A stretch of 64,000 bases of DNA from Actinomycetaceae bacterium (GTDB lineage Bacteria; Actinomycetota; Actinomycetes; Actinomycetales; Actinomycetaceae): assembly GCA_012516575.1 (NCBI GenBank), contig JAAYWS010000105.1:1-64000 (forward strand), written 5' to 3'. The notes under the pieces are model-generated. The model searched no databases, was not told where the DNA came from, and saw nothing but the letters and a program-made list of their open reading frames with translations. The position numbers and the translations under genes were made by a program. This document shows, piece by piece, positions 53,044-61,918 of this stretch. Numbering within the stretch: the stretch's first letter is position 1; each line of letters begins with the position of its first letter.

Positions 53044-55464
53044 TTATCCCAGTCCTGCCACGACCGTTGATAAAGCAGTACCCGAACCGTCGCGACGTTC
53101 ATCGGGCGCCGGTAAATTGATTGGTTTACCGTCACCGGCCACGGCTCGCACTAAAGCTGGGCCAACGTAAGCCTGTTGAAGGATATCTTCTCCGCTTAAG
53201 AAACGGTGAGTACGAACGCCCCCAGTACCCCTGCCTTTAGCCGGGTATCGATCTATAGGAGTGACTTTCACCGATCCGGGTAATGTGCCCGGGATGGCCT
53301 GTGAAGAACCGGCAATAGTAACTACGTGGTGGCCGCCTAAATCGTCTGCGGGGAGCACACCGAGGGCAATCACCGAAGCATCTTCATTCACGCGAATACC
53401 GGCGATTCCTTGACCGGTTCGGCCTTGCGGGCGCACGAGGGAAGCCTCAAAACGCAATAGTTGGGCATCACTGGTCACGAGCACAATAACATCGGAATCG
53501 TCAGCAGGGCGCGCCCCGATCACCTGATCGCCATCGGCAAGCCGGATAATTTCAAATGCGGTTTTTGGAGTGTCGTCGAGCCGGGCTCGTTTGATCTTGC
53601 CATCTTTAGTTGCCAGCGCAAGTGGTACGGCCTCGGCGTCGTCAAGTGCAACCAAAGCGATTGGTTGTTCGTCCTTGCCCATCAAGAGTAATTCAGCCAG
53701 CTGGGCACCGGCAGCTAAACTGGGCGCTCCTTCAGTTACTGGGATCGCGGGAATATCCACAACTGGAAGACGATGAATCATTCCAGCACTGGTAACCACA
53801 CCCACTTCTGAAAGGTTTGTTGTAAAAGCAGTAGAAGCAATAGCGTCATGGCTTGCTCGCGGCCCATCATGCGAAGGCGGCTCTTCGGTAACAATGCGGG
53901 CCACGAGACCGGTTGCTGATAACAACACCCAGCATGCGTCGTCGGCAACCTTAAGCGGAGTTTTCTGGGCAGCTCCCGCAGTAGCAGTGCCTTCCGATTC
54001 GAGTAAAACGGTACGCCGTGGGGTGCCAAACTGCTGTGCAACTTTAGCCAGTTCAGCCGAAATCAGCGCATGCAAACGTTTTTCCGAACCAAGGATTTTT
54101 TCCAGTTCCGCAATCGTATCGAGCAGTTCGCCCTTTTCGGTCTCCAACTCGATTTGGGAAAACTTGGTGAGCCTGCGTAAACGTAGCTCAAGGATATATT
54201 CGGCTTGCGCTTGTGAAAGATCGAAAATCATCATCAGCCGGTCGCGAGCAGTAGCCGAATCATCCGAAGAACGGATAACCGTAATAACCTCGTCGATATC
54301 GAGGATCGCGATTAAGAGACCTTCGACCAAATGCAAACGTTCTTGAGCTTTACGCAAACGATACTCGGACCGGCGTCGGGTTACCGAAATCCGGTGGTCG
54401 AGAAAAACCCGCAACATTTCTTTCAGGCCGAGAGTTTGCGGTTGCCCATTAACCAAGGCGACATTATTCATGCCAAAGGATTCTTCAAGGGGAGTGTACT
54501 GGTAAAGCGCTGCCAGTACCGCTTCGGGGTTGAAGGAGTTTTTCACTTCAACAACAAGCCGGGTGCCATGGTGTCGGTCGGTGAGATTCTGAACCCCAGA
54601 AATACCTTGAAGCTTCTTTGACTGCACACCGTCCTTGATTTTTTCGATTACTTTTTCTGGACCGGTTAGATACGGAAGCTCGGTGAACACGATGCCTTTA
54701 CGGCGAGGCGTAATGTTTTCAATATGTGCTGTAGCCCGGATACGGAAAATTCCCCGGCCGGTTTCGTAGCCTTTGCGCACGCCCTCTAAGCCGACAATCT
54801 TTCCACCGTCCGGGAAATCGGGGCCGGGCACGAAACGCATAAGATCCTCGAGGGTGGCCTTCGGATTTTTCAGCAAATGTCGGGCGGCCCGTACTACTTC
54901 ATTGAGGTTGTGCGGTGCCATATTGGTAGCCATACCAACCGCAATACCCGACGAACCATTGACGAGCAGATTCGGGATTGCTGCCGGGAGCACCTCAGGT
55001 TGCATGTAGGTGTTGTCATAATTAGGCACCATATCGACAACATCTTCACCGAGTGAAGCAGTCATTGCCAGTGCGGGCGGTGCTAAGCGAACTTCGGTGT
55101 AACGCGGTGCTGCCGGACCGTCGTCGGGCGAACCGAAATTACCGTGGCCATCGACCATAGGGACCCGCAATGAAAAAGGTTGCGCCAGTCGAACCATCGC
55201 ATCGTAAATAGCGGTATCGCCGTGGGGATGCAGTTTGCCCATGACTTCGCCAACTACTCTAGAGGACTTCACGTGTCCGCGGTCCGGGCGTAGCCCCATT
55301 TGATCCATTTGGAACAAAATACGGCGCTGAACAGGCTTGAGCCCATCACGTGCATCTGGCAGGGCACGGGCGTAGATCACCGAATAGGAGTACTCCAAAA
55401 ATGACGTGCGCATTTCTTGCGAGACGTCAATATCTGTAATGTGTTCGGTAATCGCTTTAGCCAT
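53044..55464 (-). CDS. parC: DNA topoisomerase IV subunit A
   Basis: 806 residues from the ATG at 55464. Breaks and rejoins DNA through the active-site Tyr122 in [11 protein letters not shown]. The winged-helix part ([32 protein letters not shown]), coiled-coil tower and C-terminal beta-propeller are all present; the propeller has the imperfect [12 protein letters not shown] and [13 protein letters not shown] boxes instead of a canonical GyrA box, consistent with ParC. The partner parE lies 1.1 kb away on the other strand. Confidence 0.9.
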   Translation of the reverse strand: MAKAITEHITDIDVSQEMRTSFLEYSYSVIYARALPDARDGLKPVQRRILFQMDQMGLRPDRGHVKSSRVVGEVMGKLHPHGDTAIYDAMVRLAQPFSLRVPMVDGHGNFGSPDDGPAAPRYTEVRLAPPALAMTASLGEDVVDMVPNYDNTYMQPEVLPAAIPNLLVNGSSGIAVGMATNMAPHNLNEVVRAARHLLKNPKATLEDLMRFVPGPDFPDGGKIVGLEGVRKGYETGRGIFRIRATAHIENITPRRKGIVFTELPYLTGPEKVIEKIKDGVQSKKLQGISGVQNLTDRHHGTRLVVEVKNSFNPEAVLAALYQYTPLEESFGMNNVALVNGQPQTLGLKEMLRVFLDHRISVTRRRSEYRLRKAQERLHLVEGLLIAILDIDEVITVIRSSDDSATARDRLMMIFDLSQAQAEYILELRLRRLTKFSQIELETEKGELLDTIAELEKILGSEKRLHALISAELAKVAQQFGTPRRTVLLESEGTATAGAAQKTPLKVADDACWVLLSATGLVARIVTEEPPSHDGPRASHDAIASTAFTTNLSEVGVVTSAGMIHRLPVVDIPAIPVTEGAPSLAAGAQLAELLLMGKDEQPIALVALDDAEAVPLALATKDGKIKRARLDDTPKTAFEIIRLADGDQVIGARPADDSDVIVLVTSDAQLLRFEASLVRPQGRTGQGIAGIRVNEDASVIALGVLPADDLGGHHVVTIAGSSQAIPGTLPGSVKVTPIDRYPAKGRGTGGVRTHRFLSGEDILQQAYVGPALVRAVAGDGKPINLPAPDERRDGSGTALSTVVAGLG

Positions 55465-55470
55465 TGTCTG

Positions 55471-55476
55471 ATTATC
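55471..55476 (-). promoter_or_regulatory. -10 element for leaderless parC
   Basis: GATAAT on the minus strand ends 6 bases before the ATG at 55464. No ribosome site is present. Confidence 0.4.
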
Positions 55477-55599
55477 TCTTGAAAAGGCCATGTTTTAGCG
55501 GAAGCAGACTGGGCGTGGACGGTGAATTTGGCTACCTGAGCGGGCATGTTTGTGTTGCCGGTTCGCTATTATTGGGTGGTCTTTGGAAGAATAGGCTCG

Positions 55600-56154
55600 A
55601 TGATGACTCGTGATGACCTCTACAATTCCCTGTCGCGGTTGCTGCCCGGGGATTCTTTTATTTACGCAGATATTGCGCACGCGCTCGGCGAAGATAGTGT
55701 GCAAGCGTTTTATGTGCGGCCCGAAACAATTTTCGATGCTGATTCGGTCTATGACCGCATCGTTGTTTTTGTTCTTACCGATCATCGTCTGCTACTTGTT
55801 TTTTCGGACACCAATCATGAAATGAATCCTGCGGGGGAATTAGTAACCACAATGCAGTCGGTCAAACTGACCGATATTAAAGAACATCATGTGGTGCGCA
55901 GGCGGGAGTTAGCCGGGGAACGGGCCGGACAATTAAACTCGGTATTATTACGGGTGCGTTGGGGAGCATCGTTCACACACGATTTGGCGCCTGGGGCTTG
56001 TGACGATCCCACATGTACTAATGACCATGGCTATGTGGGAGTGTTGACTAACGAGGACTTCCAAATTTTTCTCGACGTGCACAACGATTTCGACTATTTT
56101 GCACCGGGCGTAACTTTTATCGAGTCTCTTGTGAGCGTGCTGGGAAGGAGATAA
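55600..56154 (+). CDS. DUF5998 family protein
   Basis: 184 residues from the ATG at 55600 (an ATG three bases later is equivalent). Conserved blocks include LPGDSFIYADIAHALGED, VFVLTDHRLLLVFSD and ACDDPTCTNDHGYVG, with two cysteines in the last; these fit the actinobacterial DUF5998 family. The fold suggests a pleckstrin-like bacterial domain, which is an inference. The phosphodiesterase gene begins 2 bases after its stop, so they form an operon. Confidence 0.8.
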   Translation: MMTRDDLYNSLSRLLPGDSFIYADIAHALGEDSVQAFYVRPETIFDADSVYDRIVVFVLTDHRLLLVFSDTNHEMNPAGELVTTMQSVKLTDIKEHHVVRRRELAGERAGQLNSVLLRVRWGASFTHDLAPGACDDPTCTNDHGYVGVLTNEDFQIFLDVHNDFDYFAPGVTFIESLVSVLGRR

Positions 56155-56156
56155 CC

Positions 56157-57266
56157 GTGTTTAAAGGCGCCACACTCCCGGGGAAGAAACGGTTAGACGG
56201 GATTCTTCCGGCGGTGACTAATGCAGTGGGTTTAGGGGAGCAGGCGTATACGCCTTTTTCTTTCCCGCAGGCCAAACGCGCATGTGTGGTACTGGTTGAT
56301 GGGCTGGGGTACCAGCAACTAGTTCAGCGTTTGGGGCACGCCCCGAATATTCGGCGGCTCGGATTAGGTAACCCGGTGACCACGATTGTTCCATCGACGA
56401 CGGCGGCTGGGATTACTGCTTTTGGTACCGGTCAGCGTCCTGGAATGACCGCAATGGCAGGGTATTCGTTACGGGTGCCCGGTACCTCCCGGGTTTTTTC
56501 GTTGATTAGCTGGAATGATTCGCAGGTACGTGCTGAGACGTGGCAGACGCAACCCACAGTTTTTGAAAATCTTGGTCCGGATGCCGCTCAGGTTCGGCTT
56601 ATTCAACCTGCGAAGTTTATTAACTCCGGTCTGACCAATGCGGGCCTGCGTGGGGCTCAAGTAGTTGCCGCAGAAAAACTCGCGCAACGAGTGGATGCAA
56701 CTTTGAACCAATTTCGCAAAGGCGCCAAGCTCGTATACCTGTACTGGGGAGACCTTGATTCGACCGGGCACACGTACGGGTGGCAATCTGAGCGCTGGAT
56801 TGGCGAATTGGAGCACTTTGACGCGGAATTTGGGCGCTTAATACGTTCTTTGCCGCGGGACACGCTCCTCGTATTTACTGCTGATCACGGCATGATTGAC
56901 GTGGATGAACGGGTTGATATTGCCCATATTCCACAGTTGCGTGACGGAGTTGAAGTCGTAGCTGGGGAACCGCGGGCAGTTCACTTATACACGTCTGAGC
57001 CGGAAGAGGTTGCTCAGCGGTGGCGTGAGTATTGTGGTGATCAGGCATGGGTTGCGACGAAGCGCGAGGTTATCGATGTTGGACTGCTCGGTCCGGTCAG
57101 TGATTTTACACAATCGGTTATCGGAGATGTTGCGGTTTTTGCTCGCGATAACCGTGTGTATGTCGATTCGCGCGTCCAGTCGGCCCAAGCGATCTCATTG
57201 GTAGGTGTGCACGGTTCACTTACCGCTCAAGAAATGCAGATTCCGCTTATCGTTGAGGTGCTGTGA
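56157..57266 (+). CDS. alkaline phosphatase superfamily phosphodiesterase
   Basis: 369 residues. AAGGAG lies 6 bases before the GTG start. Type I phosphodiesterase/nucleotide pyrophosphatase motifs: VVLVDGLGY (metal), PSTTAAGITAFGTGQRPG with the Thr nucleophile, YWGDLDSTGHTYG, and FTADHGMIDV. It has no signal peptide, so it is probably cytoplasmic. Substrate unknown; the operon partner is DUF5998, and the pair is often seen together in actinobacteria. Confidence 0.85.
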   Translation: MFKGATLPGKKRLDGILPAVTNAVGLGEQAYTPFSFPQAKRACVVLVDGLGYQQLVQRLGHAPNIRRLGLGNPVTTIVPSTTAAGITAFGTGQRPGMTAMAGYSLRVPGTSRVFSLISWNDSQVRAETWQTQPTVFENLGPDAAQVRLIQPAKFINSGLTNAGLRGAQVVAAEKLAQRVDATLNQFRKGAKLVYLYWGDLDSTGHTYGWQSERWIGELEHFDAEFGRLIRSLPRDTLLVFTADHGMIDVDERVDIAHIPQLRDGVEVVAGEPRAVHLYTSEPEEVAQRWREYCGDQAWVATKREVIDVGLLGPVSDFTQSVIGDVAVFARDNRVYVDSRVQSAQAISLVGVHGSLTAQEMQIPLIVEVL

Positions 57267-57307
57267 GCTAGCTGGGTTGTGTAAGCTAGCCGAGCGCTGT
57301 GAGCTAG
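57260..57307. repeat. 12-base direct repeat between convergent genes
   Basis: GCTGTGAGCTAG occurs at 57260-57271 and 57296-57307, across the stop of the phosphodiesterase gene and the end of sepH. GCTAGC also occurs inverted between them, so a weak bidirectional terminator is possible. Confidence 0.4.
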
Positions 57308-58377
57308 TCATCCGATTTTGGCGTGCCGAACACAATTTCGTCCCATGACGGCATAGTCGGACGGTTACGACGCTTCTTCTTCGCCTGTTCAGGTTTTTCT
57401 GCGATTGCTTCGGGGCCTAAATCAAGCTCACGCTGCCCGGGAATTACTCCGGGAGCTGAGGAAGCCGAGGGCGTAGAAGCTACAGATTGTTCTGGCGCGG
57501 TTGACTGATCAGGAATTGTCTTCACACGATGTTTCGGGAATTGCAAAATCGTGGCATCACGGGCACGCTCTGGCTCCGACGCGGCCGGATGGGCGCCATC
57601 AAAATCATCGTCGCTAGGCATCGGCTGGGCTTGCCCACGTTTGGAATCCAGCGAAGCTAAAACATCATCAATAGACACCGGGCGTCCAGAAGACGCTGGA
57701 ACCGCATCCATAGCGGTGATCTTACGATCCGGGGAAGGTACCGACGGGGCGCGATCCACATTAGCCGGTTCATCCATCGGTGGGGTATTAAGCGCACGCC
57801 AAGGCGACGTAGGCGCTGGGACTTGAGTTTCGGTCAGCCACACGGCCTCATCATTAATAGCCGTTACCGTGCGAGATTTAGTGACGATCTGCCATTGTGC
57901 AGTGTAATCAGTATCGGCCACTTGATAGGAAGCTGTGAGCATCCAAGGCCCGCCAGGACTACGCGTGGCATCCCAAGTGATCTCATTGGCGTTCACTCCG
58001 CGTGAAACTAGGCGTGATACCACTAACTCATCTAAGGTCAGGCCGCCAACGTCTTGGCCTTGACGGAAAGAGCGCGCATTATCTGCCATATATTGACGCT
58101 CTTGGAAGATTGGATGGGCTAAACCTTCGAGGGCAGAGGCTGGAAGCGAAGACAGTTCACTAACATCTGCAACCGTCATACCCGAGCGGAAATGAGCTTG
58201 GATTTCGCGCGGAGTGATTGGCTTAAGCGGAGTGTTATCTGCTTTCGGTCGACGGTCTTTCCGTAAGAGAGCACGCAATTCGTCAGTAATGGGAAGTACG
58301 TATCGATTCCCATCACTATCGTTGAGGCTAAGCTGATCCTCGTGCGGATCTAGTCCCAACAATTCAAGCTCAATCAT
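57304..58377 (-). CDS. sepH: septation protein SepH
   Basis: 357 residues. The N-terminal DUF3071/SepH block (ELELLGLDPHEDQLSL, YVLPITDELRALLRKDRR) is followed by a helix-turn-helix (ITPREIQAHFRSGMTVADVS). The rest is long, low in order and rich in Pro, Ser and Ala, with a conserved C-terminal KKRRNRPTMPSWDEIVFG motif. Known SepH stimulates FtsZ assembly during cell division. A strong AAGGAGG lies 4 bases before ATG. It is divergent from the DUF4193 gene. Confidence 0.9.
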   Translation of the reverse strand: MIELELLGLDPHEDQLSLNDSDGNRYVLPITDELRALLRKDRRPKADNTPLKPITPREIQAHFRSGMTVADVSELSSLPASALEGLAHPIFQERQYMADNARSFRQGQDVGGLTLDELVVSRLVSRGVNANEITWDATRSPGGPWMLTASYQVADTDYTAQWQIVTKSRTVTAINDEAVWLTETQVPAPTSPWRALNTPPMDEPANVDRAPSVPSPDRKITAMDAVPASSGRPVSIDDVLASLDSKRGQAQPMPSDDDFDGAHPAASEPERARDATILQFPKHRVKTIPDQSTAPEQSVASTPSASSAPGVIPGQRELDLGPEAIAEKPEQAKKKRRNRPTMPSWDEIVFGTPKSDD

Positions 58378-58604
58378 GCTTCCTCCTTGTTAGAACCTAG
58401 GTTGCCATTGAAAGGCCGTTACTTGTCTGACCATACCGGGTGTGTTCGGCACTGTTTGAGACATAACACTGTTCACTTTGTCATTGCTTCATAAACAGTT
58501 TACTATCCACCTTGTAATATGCGCACACAAGTGGTAAAACGATTCGGTATCGTTTGTGCAGAAAACATGCACGATAATCACGAAAAAGACTGGAATGGGT
58601 ATCC

Positions 58605-58904
58605 ATGGCAACTGATTATGATGCTCCTCGCAAGCAGGACGAAGAACTAAAAGAAGATTCTCTTGAACAGCTCGGCGCTCGCCGTTCCGATCATCAGTCG
58701 AGCGCTGTCGAAGTTGATGAGGCAGAAGCCGCAGAAGGTTTTGAGCTTCCCGGAGCTGACCTTTCCAATGTGGAGCTGTCGGTGTCGGTGATCCCGGCGC
58801 AGGATGATGAATTTACCTGTTCTTCCTGCTTCCTTGTTCACCACCGTTCACAACTCGCGTACGAAGAAGATGGTTTGCCAGTATGTGCGGAGTGCGCATC
58901 CTAG
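58605..58904 (+). CDS. DUF4193 zinc-ribbon-like protein
   Basis: 99 residues. An acidic N-terminal half is followed by FTCSSCFLVHHRSQLA and VCAECAS, two CxxC pairs likely to bind zinc. This matches actinobacterial DUF4193. No clear ribosome site precedes the ATG. Homologues lie at the head of the dut region in other actinobacteria. Function unknown. The 227 bases before it are the divergent promoter region shared with sepH; I found no clear elements there. Confidence 0.87.
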   Translation: MATDYDAPRKQDEELKEDSLEQLGARRSDHQSSAVEVDEAEAAEGFELPGADLSNVELSVSVIPAQDDEFTCSSCFLVHHRSQLAYEEDGLPVCAECAS

Positions 58905-58921
58905 GTCACTGATAGAATAGG

Positions 58922-58943
58922 CTCGCCGAGGGAACTCGGCGAG
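58922..58943 (+). terminator. hairpin terminator after the DUF4193 gene
   Basis: CTCGCCGAG (58922-58930) pairs exactly with CTCGGCGAG (58935-58943) around a GGAA loop, followed by TTTCTT. A classical intrinsic terminator. Confidence 0.85.
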
Positions 58944-58977
58944 TTTCTTATAGGTTCATACGTCAAGGAGCTTTTCG

Positions 58978-59595
58978 ATGGCCTGGTTTTTCCGGAAGAA
59001 GAAAACTGACGACGCCGAAGAAGCGGCAGAAGTAACGGAAGCTAGCGTTGCGCAAAATACGCCAACGACGGGGCCTTTTGACGAAGCGGATCATCCACAA
59101 CGCGGCGCTTTGCTAGACGCCGGGTCATTGTGGCTTCCAAAGGTTGCCGGGGTATCGATCCAATTTCCATTTGATAATCGGCGTAAAGAAGTACGCGGAA
59201 TCCTTTATTCGAAAAAAGGAGGCATGCTTCAGCTTCAAGCTTATGCTGCTCCCCGTTCGCGCGGCTTATGGCATGACGTTCGTACCGATATGATTACCTC
59301 GATTGCAAAGCAAGGCGGATCATCGAAGGAAGTCGATGGCCCGTTTGGTACTGAACTACATGCTCAAATGCCAGTTCCCAATGTAGACCAACCCCAACCA
59401 CATCGTTTTATTGGTATCGATGGTCCGCGATGGCTTTTGCGGGCTACGCTTTACGGCAGAGCCGCCACAAATCAGCAACTTGCAGATGAAATGTTCGATA
59501 TCGTGCGGCGTGTAGTGGTAGTTCGCGGTCAAGATCCGCATCCGCCGCGAGATCTTCTTCCGCTCACCGTTCCGAAACCAGCGAAGAAGAAATAG
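58978..59595 (+). CDS. DUF3710 family protein
   Basis: 205 residues. AAGGAG lies 7 bases before ATG. A basic start (MAWFFRKKK) and acidic linker lead to the conserved body: RGALLDAGSLWLPKV, YSKKGGMLQLQAYAAPRSRGLWHDVR and FIGIDGPRWLLRATLYGRAA. Actinobacterial DUF3710; function unknown. Its stop overlaps the next start by one base, and it heads an operon of three genes (OB-fold, DUF3159). In other actinobacteria dut precedes it; here it does not. Confidence 0.88.
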   Translation: MAWFFRKKKTDDAEEAAEVTEASVAQNTPTTGPFDEADHPQRGALLDAGSLWLPKVAGVSIQFPFDNRRKEVRGILYSKKGGMLQLQAYAAPRSRGLWHDVRTDMITSIAKQGGSSKEVDGPFGTELHAQMPVPNVDQPQPHRFIGIDGPRWLLRATLYGRAATNQQLADEMFDIVRRVVVVRGQDPHPPRDLLPLTVPKPAKKK

Positions 59596-59846
59596 TGGCA
59601 CGGCGGATTAATGCCACCGGCACAGTAGTCGCGCTAACATATCCCGGGTACGGACAACGTCCAGAAGTCCGCGTCACAGTGGAAAGTAAAGCGGGGGTTA
59701 TCGATTTAATTTTTCAATCCCGCAGAAATATTAGAGCTCTCGACATTGGCCAAAATATTGCCTTTGCAGGGGCAGTAGTTGACGTTCATGGAACCCCCGC
59801 GATCTACAATCCGAAATATCACATCAACAAGGGTGAACATGACTGA
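59595..59846 (+). CDS. small OB-fold nucleic-acid-binding protein
   Basis: 83 residues. GTG start overlapping the previous stop. The beta pattern NATGTVVALTYPGYGQRPEVRVTVE...LDIGQNIAFAGAVVDVHG is that of the OB-fold proteins encoded at this position in actinobacteria. It may bind single-stranded nucleic acid, but no test is possible from sequence. Its stop overlaps the DUF3159 start. Confidence 0.8.
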   Translation: MARRINATGTVVALTYPGYGQRPEVRVTVESKAGVIDLIFQSRRNIRALDIGQNIAFAGAVVDVHGTPAIYNPKYHINKGEHD

Positions 59847-60522
59847 AGAAAATAAGGTTCCGCGGGCTACGGGTTCGCTGGGCGCGATTGTTGCCGATGA
59901 TTTCAATGTAATGAAAGCGGTAGGAGGCGGACGCGGGATTACTGAATCCGTTCTTCCCACTGTTCTATTCTTAATCATTTTCGCTCTGCGAGCCGATCTA
60001 ATGATGGCCATTGGGGTGGCAGTAGCCGCTGCCCTCATATTAATTGTGGCCCGCGCGGTCCAACGCATTGATGTCACTCCAGCATTGGGTGGGCTTTTTG
60101 CGGTTGGTCTATCAGCTTTTATGGCGTGGCGTACTGGTCAGGCCAGTGATTTTTTCGTCTGGGGATTGCTTGTCAATCTTGCGTATCTTGCAGGCATTCT
60201 GATTTCGCTGCTTATTCGCTGGCCGATTATCGGCGTCTTTATTGGGTTTTTACGAGGTGATGCCACAAGTTGGCGTAAAGATCCGGAACAAAAGCTTACT
60301 GCCTCACGCTACACGTTGATCACATGGCTATGGGCAGGCATGTTTGCGGCCCGGGCTGCAGTCCAATTACCGCTCTATTTTGCCGATGCGACCGGTGCTC
60401 TCGGCATTGCCAAGCTTGCGATGGGCATTCCGCTGTTTGCACTTATCGTCTGGTTTTCTTGGCTGTTAGTAAGGGGCCTTCCTGAGGTACAGCCGGTTGT
60501 TGCTGAAAACGCCGATGATTAG
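59839..60522 (+). CDS. DUF3159 family membrane protein
   Basis: 227 residues from the ATG at 59839, which has AAGGG 6 bases upstream and overlaps the OB-fold stop by 8 bases. The conserved VGGGRGITESVLPTVLF opening is followed by about five to six membrane helices and a RGDATSWRKDP loop. Actinobacterial DUF3159; function unknown. It converges with and overlaps the end of the TrkA gene at 60519 by 4 bases. Confidence 0.87.
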   Translation: MTEENKVPRATGSLGAIVADDFNVMKAVGGGRGITESVLPTVLFLIIFALRADLMMAIGVAVAAALILIVARAVQRIDVTPALGGLFAVGLSAFMAWRTGQASDFFVWGLLVNLAYLAGILISLLIRWPIIGVFIGFLRGDATSWRKDPEQKLTASRYTLITWLWAGMFAARAAVQLPLYFADATGALGIAKLAMGIPLFALIVWFSWLLVRGLPEVQPVVAENADD

Positions 60523-61208
60523 TTGGATAAATGGCCAACACCTGGCGGCGAAATCAACATATTTGCACGGCCTAAATGGACTTCAGAACCAGCTTGCGCA
60601 ATAACAAGCAGATAATCTTTTTCGTCAATAACTAGATCTGGAGCCGCAACAAGCGCAATATTGTCGCGAATAACCGCGCTAATAGTGATATCAGGGGGCA
60701 AAATAATATCTCCGACAACCTGCCCAACTACGCGCGCACCTTTAGCAACTCGACCTTGGTATAAAACCGCACCGTCGTCGGTCAACGTCATTTTCCGGAC
60801 AAAAGATCCGCTCGCTACGGCGTCCTCGATCAAATTCGACATAATATTCGGCGTCGACACGGGCACGTCCACACCCCATGTCTCATTAAACAGCCATTCA
60901 TTAGCTGGATTGTTAATCCGCGAAATAACCCGAGGCACTCCGTATTCGGTTTTGGCCAATAAGGAGACTACGAGGTTTGCTTTATCATCACCGGTCGCGG
61001 TGACAACGACGTCGACATTATCCATTTGTGCTTGCTCGAGAGTGGATATTTCGCACGCGTCACCGAGGATCCAATCGGCGTCAGGCACTGCCGCGACTCG
61101 CATAGCAGACGGCGAACGATCAATTATTACTACCTCGTGGGCGCGTTTTACCATGTCCCGGGCAATTGAACGGCCAACTGAGCCCGCTCCGGCAATAACA
61201 ACTTTCAT
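60519..61208 (-). CDS. TrkA-family potassium uptake regulator (CeoC-like)
   Basis: 229 residues. An RCK_N domain with NAD motif GAGSVGRSIARDM is followed by a TrkA_C domain (about 140-220). Such proteins gate a TrkH/KtrB-type K+ channel on the inner face of the membrane. Its start overlaps the stop of the upstream TrkA gene (ATGA), so the two are translated together, matching the ceoB-ceoC pair of M. tuberculosis. No channel subunit gene lies in the window. Confidence 0.87.
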   Translation of the reverse strand: MKVVIAGAGSVGRSIARDMVKRAHEVVIIDRSPSAMRVAAVPDADWILGDACEISTLEQAQMDNVDVVVTATGDDKANLVVSLLAKTEYGVPRVISRINNPANEWLFNETWGVDVPVSTPNIMSNLIEDAVASGSFVRKMTLTDDGAVLYQGRVAKGARVVGQVVGDIILPPDITISAVIRDNIALVAAPDLVIDEKDYLLVIAQAGSEVHLGRANMLISPPGVGHLSN

Positions 61209-61873
61209 CGCTGTTCCTCCGCCACTGGATGGTTCAAAATGCGTTGCACGGCAAGTATCCGGCTATTTTTCACTAGGAAAGCGAGTTTGTCACCGTCTTG
61301 TAGCACGGTAGTGGGCGTGGGGAAAATGGCCTCATCTTCACGGGAAATATAGGCAATCCGCGCCCTAGTAATCCGTTCAATATCGAAACATTCCATCCCA
61401 AACCACGAGTCATCAAGATCGGCCCAAATAAGCGAGACTTCATGCGTGGAATCAGCAAAAGCGGTATGTGGGCCAAGAGCAATAAGCGAATGCATCATCC
61501 GGTCCGCGGTCCACGCCGCGGGTGCAACCGTATCAATTCCCAGTCGATTAAAAATTCGTGCCCGCGAAGAATCATAAATACGCGCCACGACGTTATCAAT
61601 GCCGAAAGTATCACGAACTACCCGAGCGGCAATAATATTTGAATTATCTCCGGACGACGCCGCTGCGAAACCGGAAGCATCTTCGATCCCAGCTTGACGG
61701 AGTGCCTCGCGGTCAAAGCCCACCCCAGTGACCTGCTGGCCCTCGAAATCGACCGGAAGCCGCCGAAAAGCATCCGGATCCTGATCAATAATGGCCACCG
61801 AATGGCCACGTTGTTCTAACCGTACGGCCAATGTCGCTCCGACTCGGCCACAACCCATAATGACGAAATGCAC
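61205..61873 (-). CDS. TrkA-family potassium uptake regulator (CeoB-like)
   Basis: 222 residues from a GTG at 61873 that has no ribosome site but TAGCGT 7 bases upstream. RCK_N domain with GCGRVGATLAVRLEQRGHSV and the acidic D of IIDQDPDAFRR for NAD(H); a TrkA_C domain at about 135-215. Coupled to the downstream TrkA gene. It shares a 45-base divergent promoter region with the APC permease gene. Confidence 0.87.
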   Translation of the reverse strand: MHFVIMGCGRVGATLAVRLEQRGHSVAIIDQDPDAFRRLPVDFEGQQVTGVGFDREALRQAGIEDASGFAAASSGDNSNIIAARVVRDTFGIDNVVARIYDSSRARIFNRLGIDTVAPAAWTADRMMHSLIALGPHTAFADSTHEVSLIWADLDDSWFGMECFDIERITRARIAYISREDEAIFPTPTTVLQDGDKLAFLVKNSRILAVQRILNHPVAEEQR

Positions 61874-61880
61874 GTAAAGA

Positions 61881-61886
61881 ACGCTA
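61881..61886 (-). promoter_or_regulatory. -10 element for leaderless ceoB-like gene
   Basis: TAGCGT on the minus strand ends 7 bases before the GTG at 61873. Confidence 0.4.
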
Positions 61887-61906
61887 CCTTATTCGCCGAA
61901 GAAGCG

Positions 61907-61912
61907 TAACCT
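61907..61912 (+). promoter_or_regulatory. -10 element for leaderless APC permease gene
   Basis: TAACCT ends 6 bases before the ATG at 61919. It stands back to back with the ceoB-like promoter. Confidence 0.4.
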
Positions 61913-61918
61913 AAATGA

